Shown here: positions 44,458-54,585 of the stretch, in pieces
Layout of the letters: every line of letters starts with the position of its first letter
Position numbering within the stretch: position 1 is the stretch's first letter
Assembly (NCBI RefSeq): GCF_023554555.1
Contig: NZ_JAMJWC010000001.1
Span: forward strand, 1,860,001-1,924,000
Origin: Sphingobacterium sp. lm-10
GTDB lineage: Bacteria; Bacteroidota; Bacteroidia; Sphingobacteriales; Sphingobacteriaceae
Direction: 5' to 3'
Length of the DNA: 64,000 bases
Notes under the pieces: model-generated
The model's input: only the letters and a program-made list of their open reading frames with translations
Databases searched by the model: none
Told to the model about the DNA's origin: nothing
Position numbers and translations under genes: made by a program

Positions 44458-47400
44458 ATGAAAAGAATTAACTATACCCTACTCGTATTCCTGTTGTTAA
44501 GTACAGTGGCCAATGCGCAACTTCCTAAAGATAGAACAACAGCCACCAAGATAGCTGACCTACTCATGCAGCAGCCTGCCGAAGACCAAGTTGCATTCTC
44601 CACAGCAATGCAAGAGATGGAGCATTTTACGGCGGCAGAAATCGGGAGCATGGTGCAAGAGATCGAAAGCAAAAACACGAACATTAGCCCCATCACTTAC
44701 GCGCTCAACTCCTATGCTTATTATGTGATGCAAGAGGGCAAAGAAAGCTCGCGGAAGGTCTATGCAGACGGACTGTGCTCGGGCCTCGCGCTATTGAAGC
44801 AAGACGAGAAAAAAGCATTTGTATTGGAGTTATTGAAAAAGGTTGCCAATTCAGTAAATATACCCGCTATCGCTCCCTATTTGTCTGACGACAAGTTGGT
44901 CGATGATGCCGCGCTTGCACTTCATGCTATCGGTACCCCCGAAGCTGTAGATGCGCTGATGACAGCTTTGCAAAATGCCAAAAACGAAAAGCAAGCCACC
45001 GCCACAATAACTGCGTTGGGTGATCTAAAAGCGAAGCAAGCAGAATCTGATATCATCGCCAGCATTAATCAGTACGATAATACCACTTTTCGGCGCAATG
45101 CTTACATCGCGCTGAGCAAAATCGCTGGTGAACAATCCGAAAAATTGTTTTTGGATAAAGCGGCAGAAGCTGTATACGCGTATGAGCCGACTAATGTAGC
45201 TTCCCTCAGCTTAGACTATGCGGCAAATCGCCTAGCTGAAGGGGATAAGAAAGGCGCTGAAAGAATAACGAATACCATCTTCCAAAAAGCGAATAGTACG
45301 ACATCAACAGCACTGAAAGGACGAGCATTAGCCATAGCTAGCTCGATAAACTATGGAAAAGCTAAAAAAGAAATATTGCTTGGAGTTCAATCTCCTGATG
45401 CCATGTACCGCGATATTGCACTAAACTTGTTGCATAAATACGGTAAAGACAAAGAAAACCGTGCATTGCTCGCTATGACAAAGAATGCCTCGCCCGATGT
45501 GCAGGAAAGCTTATACAATTATCTAGGTCGACAAGGAGAAGTAAAATATGGCAAACAAATAGAAGACAACCTCCGCAACATCCAAGATAGCCGTCCGAAG
45601 GTGGCTGCTTTACATGCGCTATCCCGGTTGGAAAATGCCTCAGCAGCAAAGCTGATGATTCAGCAATTGCCACAGGTGGATCAGGAAGGCAAAGCAGCCA
45701 TAAAAGGTTTACTTTTGAGTGTCCAAGATCCAACGACAGTACAAGCGGTACAAGCTGCGCTGCCTAATGCAGATCCAAAAACACAGGTTATTTTGTTGCA
45801 GTTTTTGTCTACTCGCTCGGACGAAGAATCCACGCTAGCTGTATTACCATTACTTTCCTCGACAGATTCCCTGGTACACCAAGAGGCCTACAAAACATTG
45901 CCTTCATTAGCAAGAGCTGAAAATCTAGATACGCTTCTGTCGCTTTTCAACCATGTTTCTGCAAAGGATCTTCCTTATGTGCAAGAGGCATTGGTGATTT
46001 CGCTGAAGGCGCGTCCTGATAAAGCGGAAAAAATACAACAATTAGCCTCAAACGTTTCCTTGGAAGATCAGGCACATATGTCTCTCCTCTTCCCTGTATT
46101 TGCCGGTGTTGGTGATGATCATGCCCTATCGCGTGTACAACAAGCGTTAAACCAACCACAAACCCGTAAAATAGCAATACAAACCTTAGCTAGTTGGTCT
46201 GCACCAACTACTTTACCGGACTTGATTACACTCTCCCGTCAGGAAAAAGGAGCATCGCTTGATCTAGTTTTAACGGGTTTAATTCATCAAATTAACCGCA
46301 GCTCCGCCACACCTGACCAGAAAACCCTTTATTTGAAGGACGCTTTCGAGCGATCAGAAAGCAGCGCTCAAAAACGTAGGGTCTTGCAAAGCTTACAAGC
46401 AACCGGTACATTCCAAGCCCTAGTCTTTGCGGGTCAATTTTTAACCGACCCCGAATTAAAACGCCAGGCGACTGGTACGGTGATGAATATTGCATTGGAT
46501 AATCGTCAATTTTCGGGAACGATTGTTAAAGAACTGTTGACTCAAGCAATGACTAATCTGGCGGGCGATGAAAGTGCTTATCTTTCTGCAGCAATCGAGC
46601 GCCACTTGGCGGAAATGCCTTCCACAGAAGGTTACTCCAAGTTGTTCAACGGAAAGGATTTAAAAGGTTGGAAAGGGTTGGTTGAAAATCCAGTTAAACG
46701 AAATACCCTATCTGCCCAAGAGTTGGCCAAAAAGCAGACGGCAGCGGATCAGGATATGCGAGCCAACTGGACTGCCGAAAAGGGCATGTTAGTCTTTCGT
46801 GGTAAAGGCGACAATATCGCGACAGATAAGCAATACGGTGATTTCGAGATGTTAGTAGACTGGAAGCTTGATCCTCAAGGAGAAGAACCCGATGCAGGCA
46901 TCTACCTCCGTGGAACACCTCAAGTACAAATTTGGGATACTTCTCGCGTGAACGTTGGAGCGCAGGTAGGCTCTGGCGGATTATATAATAACCAATCGCA
47001 CGCAAAAGATCCGTTAAAAGTGGCCGATAATCCCCTTGGCGAATGGAACACCTTTAAAATTAAGATGGTGGGCGATAAGGTATGGGTTTGGTTAAACGGC
47101 GAACAAGTTGTAGACAGTACCGTACTGGAAAACTACTGGGATCGAAGCAAACCTATTTTTCCAATGGAACAAATTGAACTGCAGGCTCACGGCTCTAAAG
47201 TTTGGTATCGGGACATCTATTTAAAAGAGCTGCCACGTAAAGAAATATTTCAGGTAACAGGCATTGAACAGCAAGAGGGCTTTGAGATGCTGTTTGATGG
47301 CACGAACTTAGATAAATGGACCGAATCCACCGCTTATGAAATCACCCCAGAAGGTTATCTACGTGCTAATCCAGATGCCAAGTTTGGAAAAAACTTGTAC

Positions 47401-47850
47401 ACCAAAGAAGAGTTTGCAGATTTCGTGTACCGTTTTGATTTTAAGTTGACACCAGGCGCCAATAATGGTGTAGGTATTCGTACACCTTTAGAAGGAGATG
47501 CAGCCTATGTAGGTACGGAAATCCAAATTTTGGACAATGATGCCGATATCTATAAGAATTTGAAAGAATATCAATATCATGGATCTGCTTACGGAATCAT
47601 TACCGCAAAACGTGAAGGGATGAAACCCCTTGGCGAATGGAATACGCAAGAAATCTATGTGAAGGGCAATCAGATAACGGTGACACTGAATGGCCAGGTA
47701 ATCTTAGAAGGCGACCTTGCCGAAGCTTCCAAAAACGGAACGCTAGATGGGAAAGACCATCCAGGCCTTAAAAATAGTAAAGGACACCTCGGCTTTCTAG
47801 GCCACGGATCGGAAGTTTTTTTCCGAAACATCCGAATAAAACGCCTATAG
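44458..47850 (+). CDS. HEAT-repeat protein with two 3-keto-disaccharide hydrolase (DUF1080) domains
   Basis: A 1130-residue exported protein (signal peptide ending VANAQ). About residues 100-700 are HEAT/ARM-like helical repeats (AIGTPEAVDALMTALQNA, AALHALSRLENASAAKLMIQQL and similar). The first DUF1080 domain starts near 723 (KLFNGKDLKGWKG) and the second near 939 (EMLFDGTNLDKWTES); both show the GEWNTFKIKMVGDKVWVWLNG-type strand and close with RDIYLKEL or RNIRIKRL. This fold is now known as 3-keto-disaccharide hydrolase. With the Tat-exported oxidoreductase it suggests C3 oxidation followed by eliminative cleavage of a glycoside. The HEAT part may bind the polymer or a partner. Confidence 0.92.
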   Translation: MKRINYTLLVFLLLSTVANAQLPKDRTTATKIADLLMQQPAEDQVAFSTAMQEMEHFTAAEIGSMVQEIESKNTNISPITYALNSYAYYVMQEGKESSRKVYADGLCSGLALLKQDEKKAFVLELLKKVANSVNIPAIAPYLSDDKLVDDAALALHAIGTPEAVDALMTALQNAKNEKQATATITALGDLKAKQAESDIIASINQYDNTTFRRNAYIALSKIAGEQSEKLFLDKAAEAVYAYEPTNVASLSLDYAANRLAEGDKKGAERITNTIFQKANSTTSTALKGRALAIASSINYGKAKKEILLGVQSPDAMYRDIALNLLHKYGKDKENRALLAMTKNASPDVQESLYNYLGRQGEVKYGKQIEDNLRNIQDSRPKVAALHALSRLENASAAKLMIQQLPQVDQEGKAAIKGLLLSVQDPTTVQAVQAALPNADPKTQVILLQFLSTRSDEESTLAVLPLLSSTDSLVHQEAYKTLPSLARAENLDTLLSLFNHVSAKDLPYVQEALVISLKARPDKAEKIQQLASNVSLEDQAHMSLLFPVFAGVGDDHALSRVQQALNQPQTRKIAIQTLASWSAPTTLPDLITLSRQEKGASLDLVLTGLIHQINRSSATPDQKTLYLKDAFERSESSAQKRRVLQSLQATGTFQALVFAGQFLTDPELKRQATGTVMNIALDNRQFSGTIVKELLTQAMTNLAGDESAYLSAAIERHLAEMPSTEGYSKLFNGKDLKGWKGLVENPVKRNTLSAQELAKKQTAADQDMRANWTAEKGMLVFRGKGDNIATDKQYGDFEMLVDWKLDPQGEEPDAGIYLRGTPQVQIWDTSRVNVGAQVGSGGLYNNQSHAKDPLKVADNPLGEWNTFKIKMVGDKVWVWLNGEQVVDSTVLENYWDRSKPIFPMEQIELQAHGSKVWYRDIYLKELPRKEIFQVTGIEQQEGFEMLFDGTNLDKWTESTAYEITPEGYLRANPDAKFGKNLYTKEEFADFVYRFDFKLTPGANNGVGIRTPLEGDAAYVGTEIQILDNDADIYKNLKEYQYHGSAYGIITAKREGMKPLGEWNTQEIYVKGNQITVTLNGQVILEGDLAEASKNGTLDGKDHPGLKNSKGHLGFLGHGSEVFFRNIRIKRL

Positions 47851-47903
47851 CATTTAACACAAAAAAGGAGCATCTATAGATGCTCCTTTTTTGTGTTAAA
47901 TGC
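47850..47903. terminator. 54-base perfect palindrome, terminator of the pair 3 operon
   Basis: A perfect dyad with no unpaired centre: 27 bases on each side of TCTA-TAGA, with A6 and T6 tracts. It starts at the last base of the stop codon of the HEAT/DUF1080 gene. Confidence 0.9.
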
Positions 47904-48195
47904 ATTTGTACTGTATTCTACTACGGTGCTTGTGTGGAAACAGATCCCTTTTATACTATTTATACCTCAATTTACTGCTTCCTTTTACAAGATCAATAAG
48001 CCTTCACTATGCTCCATCTGATCTAAAAAAAATATACCCGTATTATAAATAGTCTCGCAAACTTTTATAAAATTCCCATATACGAGGTCATAAACTTCTT
48101 AAAATTTTTAAATAGCGTTTTGATTTATAAGATTTATCAATAGTTTTGTTACAACCGTTATTAATGAATTGTCTTTAAGCTAAGACCCTATATCT
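47904..48195 (+). promoter_or_regulatory. promoter region of the ROK-SusC-SusD operon
   Basis: About 290 AT-rich bases. TTTG at 48119-48122, 18 bases, then TAGTTTTG at 48141-48148 is an excellent Bacteroidota promoter, the same spacing as the PAP2 promoter. Transcription would start near 48153, about 43 bases before the GTG start. Nothing else was recognised in the region. Confidence 0.6.
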
Positions 48196-49359
48196 GTGAG
48201 TCAAACCAAAATCTCCATTATGAAAGCCTTATGCTTTCGACCCTTACAATCTGTAAGCGAAATTGCCTCGACCATAGATCGGAGTATCCCTAGTGCGACC
48301 AAGATTTTAAATGAATTGGCTACAGAGGGCTTAGTAGACACGGTTGGATTGGGTCCATCTACTGGGGGTAGACGTGCCTTGCAATACCAACTCCAGGTAA
48401 ATCAGCTCCCCCTTATTCTATCGGTAGCAATTGATCAATATTACAGCAGTGTCGCACTTTTGAATTTCGACCATTCGTACTTCAGCCCTGTAAAAACGAT
48501 AAAAAATGCACTGACTGATCCTTTAGCTTATGATAAGCTAGTATCCCTAATTACCGAAGTGAAAGCGATCGCTGGTTCCCGTAGAATATTCGCAATCGGG
48601 TTAACTTCTCCTGGTTTTGTGAATGCTGATCAAGGAATTAACGCATCTTATCCTCCAGGGAATCCATTTCATAATATCAAAAAACAACTAGAAAAGACCT
48701 TCGGTATACAGACTTTGTTAGAGAACGATTCTGCGGCAATAGCTATTGCCGAAAAACGTTTTGGTCGGAATCGGGAATCGAAAGATATTCTTGTGGTCAA
48801 TTTAAACTGGGGTATAGGTTTAGGTATGATCATCGATGGAAAGCTTTTTCGGGGACATAGTGGTTTTGCTGGAGAATTCAGTCATATTCCCCTTTCCGAC
48901 AAAGGCACACTTTGCTCTTGTGGCAAGAGAGGTTGTTTGGAAGTAGAAGCATCCCTTCTTTCTGCAGTCAGTTACGCCACTGAGCGACTAGCAAACGGCG
49001 AACCATCTCTACTAGCCGAAGCATATACTCACCGAGGATATATAACGGGTGAGTGTATCATTGATGCCGCCAAACGAGGTGATCAATTGGCTTTATCTGC
49101 TGTAGATCAGATCGCCTATGCTATTGGTAAAGGGTTAGCAACCTTAATCCACATCATTAACCCAGAACATATCATTCTTAGCGGCCGAGGAGCTCGGTTA
49201 GGAGATATTCTTCCTGGTACGATACAAACTTCCTTAAGAAAGTACACGATAGAACGACTGCGGATGCAGACACAATTTTCTATGTCGGAAATAGAAAACC
49301 CTCAAATATTGGGTGGTGCCTGCCTGGCCATAGAAAACGCAGACTTTCAAAGTTTGTAA
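48196..49359 (+). CDS. ROK-family sugar-responsive regulator
   Basis: NagC/XylR-type repressor, 387 residues. The N-terminal winged helix (SVSEIASTIDRSIPSATKILNELATEGLV) is followed by the ROK domain with GLTSPGFVNADQG, the zinc motif CSCGKRGCLEVEA and IHIINPEHIILSG. The usual ATP-binding DxGGT near the domain start is replaced by VAIDQYYSS, so it should sense a sugar rather than phosphorylate it. The start is GTG at 48196; an ATG at 48220 would trim the first eight residues. It lies 37 bases upstream of SusC pair 4, which it probably controls. Confidence 0.92.
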   Translation: MSQTKISIMKALCFRPLQSVSEIASTIDRSIPSATKILNELATEGLVDTVGLGPSTGGRRALQYQLQVNQLPLILSVAIDQYYSSVALLNFDHSYFSPVKTIKNALTDPLAYDKLVSLITEVKAIAGSRRIFAIGLTSPGFVNADQGINASYPPGNPFHNIKKQLEKTFGIQTLLENDSAAIAIAEKRFGRNRESKDILVVNLNWGIGLGMIIDGKLFRGHSGFAGEFSHIPLSDKGTLCSCGKRGCLEVEASLLSAVSYATERLANGEPSLLAEAYTHRGYITGECIIDAAKRGDQLALSAVDQIAYAIGKGLATLIHIINPEHIILSGRGARLGDILPGTIQTSLRKYTIERLRMQTQFSMSEIENPQILGGACLAIENADFQSL

Positions 49360-49396
49360 TTGAAAAAGAACTTAACTATACCAAACAATAATCAAT

Positions 49397-52300
49397 ATGA
49401 GTAAATTTTACATCACTTGTTGCAACATGCTGCTCGTTATGCTTATTAGCATATCAGCCGCCTATGCACAGCAAACTGTTACTGGGAGGGTGACAGATGC
49501 AAATGGACCGATGGCGGGTGTCACAGTGAGTATCACTGGCACGGATCGGCAAACACAAACAGATGCTAATGGCAATTATAGTATCCAAGCTGCCAACGGT
49601 TCAGTCGTTCGGTTTTCCAGACTGGGTTATTCAGCCAGAGAAGTAATGATAACATCGACAAGGCAAGATGTATTGCTTAGCGAGGATACGGGCGACATCG
49701 GGGAAGTAGTCGTTACCGCATTGGGCATCAAACGTGAGCGAAAATCTCTAGGCTATGCCGTGCAAGAAATCGGTGGTGCTGAATTATTGGAAACGCGCGA
49801 AGCCAATTTGGCCAATGCGCTTTCTGGTAAAGCTGCAGGCTTGCAGGTCGCTCGTTCGAGCAACGGAGCTGGAGGGTCTGCAAAGATTGTCCTACGTGGT
49901 TTTAGTTCTCTTACGGGCGACAATCAACCCCTAATTGTAGTCGATGGTATTCCGATGAATAACTTTACCGGAACGACAGAAAACGGCTATTTCGGAGCAG
50001 GCCTGGATATGGGGAATGGCTTAGGCGATATTAGCGCTGATGACATTGAAAGTATGACCGTACTAAAAGGTGGATCAGCGGCAGCTTTGTATGGCACGCG
50101 CGCAGGTAATGGCGTCATTTTAATTACCACTAAATCTGGTCGCACAAAAGCTGGATTGGGCATTACGGCTTCGTCCAACATGGGGGTCGAGACAATTTTT
50201 ATGCAACCAAAATTTCAAAACTCTTTTGGCCAGGGAGATGCTGGGGCTTTTGACCCTACAAGTCCTTTAAGCTGGGGTCCACGTATTGAAGGGCAGACGG
50301 TCACAAAATGGAATGGGCAGGAGGAAGCATTAGCAGCTCGCGACAATTTGAATGCCTATCTGCAAAATGGTACTACACAAAACCACAATGTGGCATTTCA
50401 ACAGCAGTACGGAAACACCAGTGTCTATACTGCTATTAACAGGCTTGACAATCGCAGCATCTTGCCAACAAACCGCTTCACTCGAACAAATTTAACAACT
50501 CGGATGGGAACTAAATTTGGTGCTGATGAACGTTGGACGACGGATGTAAAGGTACAATATAGTAATACACAAGGAGTAAATCGCCCGATTAATGGTCGTG
50601 ACTGGAGTAGTATTTATGCTTTACAAATGATGCCTAGATCATTGAATATTCTGGATTTTGAAGACAATGTCAATGAATTCGGCCAGATGATCTGGTACAG
50701 AGGCGGGGCAGCCACTTTCAACCCCTACTGGCGCTTAGATAATGATCGCAACGAAGATCAACGCGATCGTTTCCTATTAAACGGATCTTTGGGATATCAG
50801 TTCAATGATTGGTTAAAAGGTGAATTTAAGGCAGGAGCCGATTTGTATACCAATAACACACAAACGCGCGTGCGTGCTGGTGGACCATCCTCTGTAAATG
50901 GAAGCTTCAGTACCGGAAAAAATGTATTCCGAGAGACTAACTATCAAGCGTTACTTATCGCTCAAAAGGATAATATCTTTGGAAAATTCGGAGGTAATGC
51001 CACTTTTGGAGGCAACTTAATGCATCAAAAGTCTGACGGTCTGAATGTCAATGTGGGTGAATTGCAAATTCCAAACCTATTCACTCCCAACAATTCTGTT
51101 GGAGCGCCAAGCATATCGCCATTTTATTCTGAACGAAAAATCAACTCGGTGTTCGGGTCGTTCGGAATTAATTACGATTCCTTTATTTTCCTAGAATCAA
51201 CACTTAGAAATGACTGGACTTCTACCTTGCATCCAGACAACCGTTCCTTCTTCTACCCTTCGTTCAACCTATCGTATGTGTTAAGCGAACAAATCACCAA
51301 AGCAGGTGGAAACCTTCCTTCTTGGTTAAGTTTCACGAAATTACGTGCGTCATACGCCGAGGTGGGTAACGATATGGGGCCATACCAATTGTATAATGTA
51401 TATGGTATCGGAGGTGATCCTAATGGCAATGTTACCGCTAATCCACAGTCAGTTTTTTATGATCCAATGGTAAGAAGTGAGCTGATTCGTAATATTGAAT
51501 TTGGTGGAGAATTGCGTCTATTTAACAACCGTTTATCGTTAGATTTAAGTTGGTATAAATCCAATGCATTCAATCAGTTGATCAATTTACCACTCGATCC
51601 GTCAAGCGGTTTCGAAAGTCGGAAAATTAATGGTGGAAATATCCAGAACAAGGGCTGGGAGTTGATGGCCAACGCTAACATTATAAATAGAGAAAGTTCA
51701 TTTCGATGGGATGCTACACTCAATCTAAGCCGTAACATTAACTCTGTAGAGGATATCGCAGCAGAATTTGATATAGATCGTTATCCGATAGGAGGATTTG
51801 ACGATTTAGCTTTTATTGCCAGAACCGGTGGAATGTACGGGGAGATTTGGGGACACCGCTATCGTCGGGTTGACGACGTGGCAAGTCAATATGCGGGACA
51901 GCTCTTGCTGAACGCTCAAGGACTCCCAATCCGTGCACAAGATCCTGAATATTTGGGGGAGCAACAAGCACGAGAAATGGTTAGTTTAATTAACAATATC
52001 TCCTACAAGAACTTTGGATTGTCGTTTCAAGTGGATGCGCGATTTGGAGGGATGATGTATCTTGGGACGCATCGGGGGATGCAAAGTGTGGGTACTGCCG
52101 AGATCACTGCAGCTAATGGCGCTAGGGAAAATTTTGTTGTGCCAGGCGTAGTAGGATCTAATGGCAACTATACCCCAAATGAAACCTCTGTAACTCCTCA
52201 ACAATATTACAATGCCATCGCGACCGCTAATAACTTAGGTATACATGAGGAATACCTATATGACGCAACAAATATCCGCTTACGTAATGTGCAACTGAAC

Positions 52301-52510
52301 TATAATTTTCCTAGAAAGGTATTAGGTAATTCTGTATTTCAAAGTGCACGCGTGTTCGCGTCGTGCAATAATGTTTGGATGATCCACAGTAAGACAGACG
52401 GTATAGATCCGGAATCTACCTTTGCTACTGGCTCCAACGCCATTGGCTTTGAAAATGGTGCTCCTCCAACAATGCGCTCATTTATCTTCGGTTTTTCACT
52501 AGGGTTTTAA
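49397..52510 (+). CDS. SusC/RagA TonB-linked outer-membrane transporter (pair 4)
   Basis: TonB-dependent importer, 1037 residues. Signal peptide ending AAYAQ near 25, a carboxypeptidase-regulatory-like domain (about 27-100), a TonB box of the GEVVVTALGIKRERKSLGYAV type, plug with LSGKAAGLQVARSSNG and LKGGSAAALYGTRAGNGVI, and a barrel ending FIFGFSLGF. The TonB box and plug belong to the SusC subgroup that pairs with the second SusD subfamily, which agrees with the SusD downstream. No glycan-degrading gene is in the operon. Confidence 0.96.
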   Translation: MSKFYITCCNMLLVMLISISAAYAQQTVTGRVTDANGPMAGVTVSITGTDRQTQTDANGNYSIQAANGSVVRFSRLGYSAREVMITSTRQDVLLSEDTGDIGEVVVTALGIKRERKSLGYAVQEIGGAELLETREANLANALSGKAAGLQVARSSNGAGGSAKIVLRGFSSLTGDNQPLIVVDGIPMNNFTGTTENGYFGAGLDMGNGLGDISADDIESMTVLKGGSAAALYGTRAGNGVILITTKSGRTKAGLGITASSNMGVETIFMQPKFQNSFGQGDAGAFDPTSPLSWGPRIEGQTVTKWNGQEEALAARDNLNAYLQNGTTQNHNVAFQQQYGNTSVYTAINRLDNRSILPTNRFTRTNLTTRMGTKFGADERWTTDVKVQYSNTQGVNRPINGRDWSSIYALQMMPRSLNILDFEDNVNEFGQMIWYRGGAATFNPYWRLDNDRNEDQRDRFLLNGSLGYQFNDWLKGEFKAGADLYTNNTQTRVRAGGPSSVNGSFSTGKNVFRETNYQALLIAQKDNIFGKFGGNATFGGNLMHQKSDGLNVNVGELQIPNLFTPNNSVGAPSISPFYSERKINSVFGSFGINYDSFIFLESTLRNDWTSTLHPDNRSFFYPSFNLSYVLSEQITKAGGNLPSWLSFTKLRASYAEVGNDMGPYQLYNVYGIGGDPNGNVTANPQSVFYDPMVRSELIRNIEFGGELRLFNNRLSLDLSWYKSNAFNQLINLPLDPSSGFESRKINGGNIQNKGWELMANANIINRESSFRWDATLNLSRNINSVEDIAAEFDIDRYPIGGFDDLAFIARTGGMYGEIWGHRYRRVDDVASQYAGQLLLNAQGLPIRAQDPEYLGEQQAREMVSLINNISYKNFGLSFQVDARFGGMMYLGTHRGMQSVGTAEITAANGARENFVVPGVVGSNGNYTPNETSVTPQQYYNAIATANNLGIHEEYLYDATNIRLRNVQLNYNFPRKVLGNSVFQSARVFASCNNVWMIHSKTDGIDPESTFATGSNAIGFENGAPPTMRSFIFGFSLGF

Positions 52511-52530
52511 TGGTTTAAAGAGATTTTGAT

Positions 52531-54450
52531 ATGAAAATAACAATAAAAAGAGGAATGGTTTCGATGTTAGCATCGCTAGCATTACTGTCCTCCTGTAAAG
52601 ATTTTGAGGAATTGAACATTGATCCCAATGGAGCAAATTCTCAACAGGTGCAAGTAGAATACTTTATCAACGGTTCTATTATTGGTGCGCAACAGGACCC
52701 CCACATCGCCGAACGGATATTTGTACTATACTGGAAAACAGCAGGACGCCAACAATTGGGTGGTGGCATCGTGAATGGTGCTCATAACGATGGGTGGTCT
52801 TCCGATTACTATGGCCGCAGCTATATGTCTGGATGGTTGGCTGGAATTAATAGTGCTATTACCGTTGCTAATGAGCAGACGGCGGCAGGTACGCAACAAA
52901 CTTACACAGCAAATATGTTGCAAGTGGCCAGGATCTGGCGCGCTTATTTGATGAGCGAATTAAGTGACACGTTTGGCCCTATTCCTCTAGACGGATGGCA
53001 AGGTGAAAATCCCAGCTATTCCAGTGTGCAGGATGTGTATAGCTTTTTGCTGACCGAATTGAGAGAAGCCAGCGAATCACTGAATACAGCAGTGGTGGTA
53101 CCTTCTAATATACGTCGATTCGATCCCGCTTACGAATTTGATTTCGCTAAATGGCAGAAATATGCGAATTCCATGCGCATGCGTTTGGCAATGCGCATGT
53201 CTGAGGTTGACGCGGCCAAAGCACGCAGTGAATTCGAGGCAGCAGCTTCTCAACCGTATATTACCGCTGCAGATGACATGTTTGCTGTTGCGGAGTTGGG
53301 TACTGCGTACAGTCCTTTAGCAGGAGTTATGACACGTACTTGGAATCCATTTGTACTAAGTTCCACACTAAATAATTTATACCTTGGTCTTGGGGGCATC
53401 AATACATCCACTTCTTTGGGAGCTTCGTATGCAGAGCATATTAAACCAGAAAATTATATTGGGATTTACTATCCTAATCACTTCGCTACCGCAACGAATG
53501 ATCCATCAGCGGGGTATTGGTTGGATGGCCTACCAGCCGTGATTGATCCGCGTGCTTATGCCAGCTTTGCGATTCCAGGCGACTTCAATAACGCGCAATT
53601 CAATTTCAATCCAGATCAAGCAACAGCGCGTGCGACGACACGTAATTTGCTGAACAACGATGGAACGACGACTTTCCGCGCCATAAATGCTTCATTTACC
53701 TGGAATGCTTTTGCTCCAGGCGACTGGGCAGCCAAAGCTTCGCGTAACCAGGTCAGATCTTGGCCAGGTACCATGCCACGTCTAATCAATAAATTTAGAA
53801 ATGGATCTGAGCGTCGTGTATTTTTTGCCAATTGGGAGTCTAATTTCTTAATTGCAGAAGCAGCCGTTCGCGGCTGGACAGTACCTATGTCTGCTCAAGC
53901 GGCCTATGAAGCAGGTGTTACCGCCAATTTCAATTACTGGAACCTGTCGACACATGCGGCGACTTACCTAACCAGTACTGGATACAACCGTGTCGGAACA
54001 TCTGTCGCTTGGGCACATACTGTTGAGCCAGGAAATACACACGCGATGCAGTTCGTCAATGGAGAAAGTGGTGCTACGGGAACAGTACAGATTCGCTATC
54101 CATCAAATGGTTTGTATCGTGATGGTGCATTTCGGAATGACCAATTGACAAAAATTATTACTCAAAAATTCATTGCGCAAAATCCATATTTGCCACTGGA
54201 AACCTGGAGTGATCATCGTCGTCTGGGATTGCCATTCTTCGAAAATCCAGCTGTCGAGCAACCTATTATAACCATGCCCGATTTGAACGCTAACAATTTT
54301 ATGACGAGTAGTGTGCGGTTCTTCCCACAACGTGTAAACTATCCATCTACCTTACGTAATAACAACGAAGCTGGATATAATCAGGCTGTGGCTGCACTTG
54401 GTGGACCAGATGCTGTACTTACCCCTCTTTGGTGGGCGAAAAAGCAGTAA
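52531..54450 (+). CDS. SusD-like lipoprotein, SusD-like_2 type (pair 4)
   Basis: Surface lipoprotein, 639 residues, partner of SusC pair 4. The lipobox is LSSC (Cys about 22), followed by KDFEELNIDPNGAN, the N-terminal hallmark of the SusD-like_2 group. The middle helix RIWRAYLMSELSDTFGPIPLDGW and the region KWQKYANSMRMRLAMRMSEV are typical of that group. It is longer than usual by roughly 80-100 residues. It lies 20 bases after SusC and a terminator follows 26 bases downstream. Confidence 0.94.
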   Translation: MKITIKRGMVSMLASLALLSSCKDFEELNIDPNGANSQQVQVEYFINGSIIGAQQDPHIAERIFVLYWKTAGRQQLGGGIVNGAHNDGWSSDYYGRSYMSGWLAGINSAITVANEQTAAGTQQTYTANMLQVARIWRAYLMSELSDTFGPIPLDGWQGENPSYSSVQDVYSFLLTELREASESLNTAVVVPSNIRRFDPAYEFDFAKWQKYANSMRMRLAMRMSEVDAAKARSEFEAAASQPYITAADDMFAVAELGTAYSPLAGVMTRTWNPFVLSSTLNNLYLGLGGINTSTSLGASYAEHIKPENYIGIYYPNHFATATNDPSAGYWLDGLPAVIDPRAYASFAIPGDFNNAQFNFNPDQATARATTRNLLNNDGTTTFRAINASFTWNAFAPGDWAAKASRNQVRSWPGTMPRLINKFRNGSERRVFFANWESNFLIAEAAVRGWTVPMSAQAAYEAGVTANFNYWNLSTHAATYLTSTGYNRVGTSVAWAHTVEPGNTHAMQFVNGESGATGTVQIRYPSNGLYRDGAFRNDQLTKIITQKFIAQNPYLPLETWSDHRRLGLPFFENPAVEQPIITMPDLNANNFMTSSVRFFPQRVNYPSTLRNNNEAGYNQAVAALGGPDAVLTPLWWAKKQ

Positions 54451-54476
54451 TTAACGTTACCCAATAATATACAGTC

Positions 54477-54510
54477 AAGCCCATCTATCTTCGATAGATG
54501 GGCTTTTTTC
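54477..54510 (+). terminator. terminator of the ROK-SusC-SusD operon
   Basis: AAGCCCATCTATC pairs with GATAGATGGGCTT around TTC and runs into T6. A textbook intrinsic terminator. Confidence 0.92.
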
Positions 54511-54573
54511 GCAGCTATCTACACAGCAATGTAAAGTTTAAATATAATATTGGAATATCGGGAAAGGTCGATA

Positions 54574-54581
54574 TATCTTTG
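54574..54581 (+). promoter_or_regulatory. -7 promoter box abutting the arsR-type start
   Basis: TATCTTTG fits TAnnTTTG and ends 4 bases before the ATG at 54586; ATTG at 54549-54552 is a possible -33 element 21 bases upstream. The transcript would be leaderless or nearly so. Confidence 0.5.
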
Positions 54582-54585
54582 TCAT

